DNA from: Tigheibacillus halophilus
GTDB taxonomy: Bacteria; Bacillota; Bacilli; Bacillales; Amphibacillaceae
Assembly (NCBI RefSeq): GCF_042683165.1
Contig: NZ_JBHUIZ010000006.1
Span: forward strand, 186,001-250,000
Reading direction: 5' to 3'
DNA: 64,000 nt
Shown: positions 61,702 through 64,000 of the stretch, piece after piece
Layout: each line of letters begins with the position of its first letter
Numbering within the stretch: position 1 is the stretch's first letter
The notes under the pieces: generated by a model
The model's database searches: none
Told to the model about the DNA's origin: nothing
Seen by the model: the letters and a program-made list of their open reading frames with translations, nothing else
Program-made: the position numbers and the translations under genes

Positions 61702-62730
61702 ATGGGATATCCTTATCCGGAAAGAAAAAGGTTATCGGTTGAAACAGATGACTTTTTTGAAATACTATCTTCTTTGCAAGCGGAACATGGTCAGCAGACA
61801 GCATTGGATATGATGTGTACTTATTGCTTGAAAAGTGATAGCGCATACACACAGCGTATAGGCATGGAATTTCTATATGCCAATAGCTATTTTCATGAAC
61901 TGCAGCAGCTGATCGACATCAATAAAGCACATTCGGATCCCTCTAACAGGCAATGGGGGCGGGTATATCAGTACGTGATTGACCGGAGAGAAAACGGCTC
62001 ACGCGTTGAAATGCTTCACCAGTTGCAGCAAATTAAAACAAAGGATCCTGAATTGAAATGTGTCATTGAATTCACGAAAGCATTTTTGTACTTGGATATG
62101 AACCATTTCGGCCAAGTAGGCAATTTTTTAGATATGCAGCCGAGATTATTCAGCAATGTCAAGGATGTTTTTCTGCTTTCCTGCTTTCACAACCGACTGA
62201 ATCAGTATTTGTTCATGTACCATTGGTCACGAAATGAGCTTATCATTGCAAGAAAATACGCATTTCGGGCATTGACACAAACAAGCAGTGATTTAATCAA
62301 AGCAAGTATCCATATCAATCTTGGATTAACATACACTTTCGATACCTATCAGCAAGGTATGTATCATCTTAACGCAGCACTAAGCCTCGCGGAAGGAATC
62401 GGTGCGAAGAAAGTGATTGATACCATCAAGATTCACAATATACCTTTCCTGTCCGCACATTTCGGAGAAACAGAGGGGATCGAGACAGTAGACCAATCTG
62501 AACAGGCGCATCTGGAGATAGCGAGAGGAAACATAAGTAAAGCCATCGCTATCCTCGAAAACTCACCATTGTCAAACCCATTCGATTTGTACTATATGGG
62601 TCTAGCCAAACGGGATAAAGATTTACTCACAGCCTCTTATAACCACTTTATTGAAAAACAGGGAGACTTATTTTTTGCAAGACTCCCGCTAAACGCCATG
62701 AAAAAGCTTTTTGGGGAGACAATCAACTAA
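61702..62730 (+). CDS. AimR-like peptide pheromone receptor lacking a DNA-binding domain
   Basis: The 342-residue all-helical TPR-type protein of the RRNPP group is closest in pattern to phage AimR (arbitrium receptor). Matches to what I recall of the SP-beta AimR include the segment ending CTYCLKSD, LEYADAN-like FLYANSYFHELQQL, QWGRVYQYV, SEQAHLEIARGNISKA and the C-terminal GDLFFARLPLNAMKKLFGE. The protein starts where AimR's N-terminal helix-turn-helix has already ended, and no HTH is found upstream in any frame. ATG 61702 has AAAGGGA 8 nt before it and an in-frame TAG at 61684. A peptide gene follows at 62804. It may act by protein binding, like Rap. Confidence 0.8.
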   Translation: MGYPYPERKRLSVETDDFFEILSSLQAEHGQQTALDMMCTYCLKSDSAYTQRIGMEFLYANSYFHELQQLIDINKAHSDPSNRQWGRVYQYVIDRRENGSRVEMLHQLQQIKTKDPELKCVIEFTKAFLYLDMNHFGQVGNFLDMQPRLFSNVKDVFLLSCFHNRLNQYLFMYHWSRNELIIARKYAFRALTQTSSDLIKASIHINLGLTYTFDTYQQGMYHLNAALSLAEGIGAKKVIDTIKIHNIPFLSAHFGETEGIETVDQSEQAHLEIARGNISKAIAILENSPLSNPFDLYYMGLAKRDKDLLTASYNHFIEKQGDLFFARLPLNAMKKLFGETIN

Positions 62731-62803
62731 ACAGGTCTCAAATGATTGTTCAATCTTGGGTTCAGCCAACCACTATATTTTAAACAAATGGGGAGGAATT
62801 CAA

Positions 62804-62911
62804 ATGAAAAAATTATTCTACGCAATTATTGTCGCAGGTGTACTTCTAGTTTCAGCAGGACCAGTAAGTGATATCACTCCGGATGCTCCGGAAAGAGGAA
62901 CCGTGTGGTAA
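62804..62911 (+). CDS. Small secreted peptide precursor, probable pheromone of the AimR-like receptor
   Basis: This 35-codon gene has a strong ribosome binding site GGGGAGG (62790-62796) 7 nt before ATG. The product has a Lys-Lys start and a hydrophobic signal (KKLFYAIIVAGVLLVSAG), then a short hydrophilic C terminus (PVSDITPDAPERGTVW). This is the layout of Phr/AimP precursors that are exported, trimmed and re-imported. Re-import would use an oligopeptide permease such as the one encoded at 51035-58708. The hexamer APERGT has the xxxRG(A/T) form of known arbitrium peptides but is followed by two more residues. Confidence 0.75.
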   Translation: MKKLFYAIIVAGVLLVSAGPVSDITPDAPERGTVW

Positions 62912-62995
62912 TTTAATACGCACGACTGTATTATATTTTTGTTTCAAATTCGTAAGCTGCAATAAAACGGCTGAACGCAATTATTGATATAAGCA

Positions 62996-63044
62996 AAAAC
63001 AGATGGACCGATGCATGGGCAAGATGCATCGGTCCATCTGTTTT
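62996..63044 (+). terminator. 21-bp perfect terminator stem after the peptide gene
   Basis: Bases 62996-63016 are exactly complementary to 63024-63044 around the loop GGGCAAG; the right arm ends in TTTT. It closes the receptor-peptide unit. Between here and 63368 I recognise no gene or known RNA. Confidence 0.9.
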
Positions 63045-63368
63045 GAATGAAGTATTTTTAATCCCCCCTCCATTCTCTTCTCCAGATACTTCAGCATTCA
63101 AGGATTCCTGCCTTCAACATGTGTCCATTTCATAATCACTCCACATGTTTGTATGTAAACATGCGTGCATAATACAGCGTATAAAAGTGTACCTGATCAT
63201 GACGACCTGAGACAGGACTAATCCCCGCCGAAAAGCAGTAAGCGGAAGAATGCGAATCTAAAAGCTTTCCAGATTTCCCAACGGAATTATCCCGCTTTAA
63301 TGAATAAAATAAGTTTGTAATTTTTAGAAAAAAACAGTTTGTCCTGTTTTTTATTGGCTGATTTTTAA

Positions 63369-63397
63369 TCATATTCCTGTCACAACCGTAATAAAAT
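63369..63397 (+). promoter_or_regulatory. Possible sigma-E promoter of the spoIIID transcript
   Basis: TCATATT (63369-63375), 14 bp, AATAAAAT (63390-63397) resembles the sigma-E consensus KMATATT and CATACAMT. B. subtilis spoIIID is a sigma-E gene. The start would be near 63404, just before the small ORF at 63439. Confidence 0.45.
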
Positions 63398-63438
63398 GTT
63401 ACAAATCAAGTATTCCATAGCTTCTGAGGTGAGAGCTT

Positions 63439-63513
63439 ATGTGGCTCTTTTACACGAATTTGGATTTTTTAAGTGATCTATACATCGATAAAGAAACATT
63501 GCAGCATGTATAG
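63439..63513 (+). CDS. 24-residue ORF upstream of spoIIID, possible usd counterpart
   Basis: ATG 63439 has GAGGTGA (63426-63432) 6 nt upstream and reads 24 codons (MWLFYTNLDFLSDLYIDKET then LQHV) to TAG 63511-63513. In B. subtilis a small ORF, usd, precedes spoIIID and its translation is required for spoIIID translation. This ORF is in the analogous position, first after the probable promoter, although 215 nt before spoIIID. I have no sequence comparison to usd. Confidence 0.5.
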   Translation: MWLFYTNLDFLSDLYIDKETLQHV

Positions 63514-63728
63514 TCGATTGCACCATGTGTTGTTGCCGGGTGACGATTTTTGAAATGTATCAACAAAAAACCTAATAGGAAGACTCGCTCCCACTGTTGA
63601 ATGACAGCCACATTGTTTATCTCTTCTGAAAATCATTCACGAGTGTATCCAATGCACAAGAAGACCTGCTTGGAACGCCTTGTCTCAAACTGCACCTCGG
63701 AAATATTCATCATAGGGAGGAGAACGAT

Positions 63729-64000
63729 GTGCACGATTACATCAAAGAAAGAACGATCAGGATAGGGGAACATGTCGTAGAGACAAGGAAAACTGTCCGG
63801 ATGATTGCAAAAGAATTTGGTGTTTCCAAAAGTACTGTCCACAAAGATTTGACCGAAAGGCTTCCTGAAATAAACCCTGAGCTGGCCAATAAGGTCAAAG
63901 GAATACTGGAATATCACAAATCCATCAGGCATCTGCGGGGAGGAGAGGCAACGAGAAAAAAATATCAGACGGATTCTAACGATAAACAAGCTGAACCTGT
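63729..64000 (+). CDS. spoIIID: Stage III sporulation protein D (runs off the window)
   Basis: The sigma-E-controlled mother-cell DNA-binding protein activates and represses many sporulation genes. The first 90 codons are visible, almost the whole protein: HDYIKERTIRIGEHVVETRK, the HTH MIAKEFGVSKSTVHKDLTER, LPEINPELANKVKGILEYHK and the basic end SIRHLRGGEATRKKYQ. Start GTG 63729 has AGGGAGG (63714-63720) 8 nt upstream. The stop codon lies beyond 64000. Bases 63584-63592 (CTCGCTCCC) could pair with the ribosome binding site region GGGAGGAG (63715-63722), allowing translational control. Confidence 0.95.
   Translation, partial: MHDYIKERTIRIGEHVVETRKTVRMIAKEFGVSKSTVHKDLTERLPEINPELANKVKGILEYHKSIRHLRGGEATRKKYQTDSNDKQAEP

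Noticed and set aside
63136..63372. Minus-strand 78-codon ORF between the peptide gene and spoIIID
   Set aside because: No ribosome binding site, no recognisable domain, low-complexity composition; the interval is treated as non-coding.

Overview
This window is chromosomal DNA of an endospore-forming member of the Bacillaceae (Firmicutes). The evidence is the gene order, which follows Bacillus subtilis closely (argS, fadF-acdA-rpoE-pyrG-spo0F-fba-tal-murZ-glpX-rho-rpmE-tdk-prfA-prmC-spoIIR-ywlC-mntP-ywlE-rpiB-ywlG-glyA-upp-atpIBEFHAGDC-ywzB-ywmB-murAA-spoIID-spoIIQ-spoIIID), together with several sporulation genes and strong AGGAGG-type ribosome binding sites. I cannot name the genus from this sequence alone. 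A run of 64 N (34793-34856) interrupts glyA.

Layout. 1-8843: end of argS, a small P-loop kinase-like gene, then a fatty-acid/short-chain acyl-CoA oxidation cluster (fadF, mmgA, mmgB, mmgC, acdA and a TetR regulator) with a palindromic operator and a cre-like site before fadF. 9105-22991: rpoE, pyrG with its CTP-sensing leader, spo0F with a sigma-H type promoter, glycolysis/pentose phosphate genes, murZ, glpX, a 428-bp dispersed repeat, rho, a zinc-independent L31, tdk, a GNAT enzyme, prfA and prmC. 22992-32724: spoIIR, then an accessory insertion (MMPL exporter and divergent TetR), ywlC behind a DnaA-box cluster, mntP behind a hairpin that covers its ribosome binding site, ywlE and a chemotaxis receptor. 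Two unusual tandem arrays flank this part (52-bp units at 23156-23467, 21-bp units at 32219-32408). 32725-39607: rpiB, ywlG, glyA, upp, mnaA and a large secreted subtilisin (vpr). 40545-47737: complete ATP synthase operon. 48029-50625: ywzB, ywmB, murAA. 51035-58708: a seven-gene murein-peptide uptake and recycling cassette (oppBCDA, LD-carboxypeptidase, NlpC/P60 peptidase, oppF) placed between murAA and spoIID. 58980-64000: spoIID, spoIIQ, an arbitrium-like receptor/peptide pair, a small upstream ORF and spoIIID.

The most novel item is the pair at 61702-62911. It encodes a receptor that resembles phage AimR across its TPR region but begins just after the point where AimR has its DNA-binding domain. 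Next to it is a 35-codon secreted-peptide gene, and a 21-bp perfect terminator stem closes the unit. No phage gene is visible nearby; the pair sits between two core sporulation genes. Other items to check are the mntP hairpin, the REP-like 52-bp palindromic array, the codon-phased 21-bp array, and the leaders before mmgA, atpI, upp and spoIIID.
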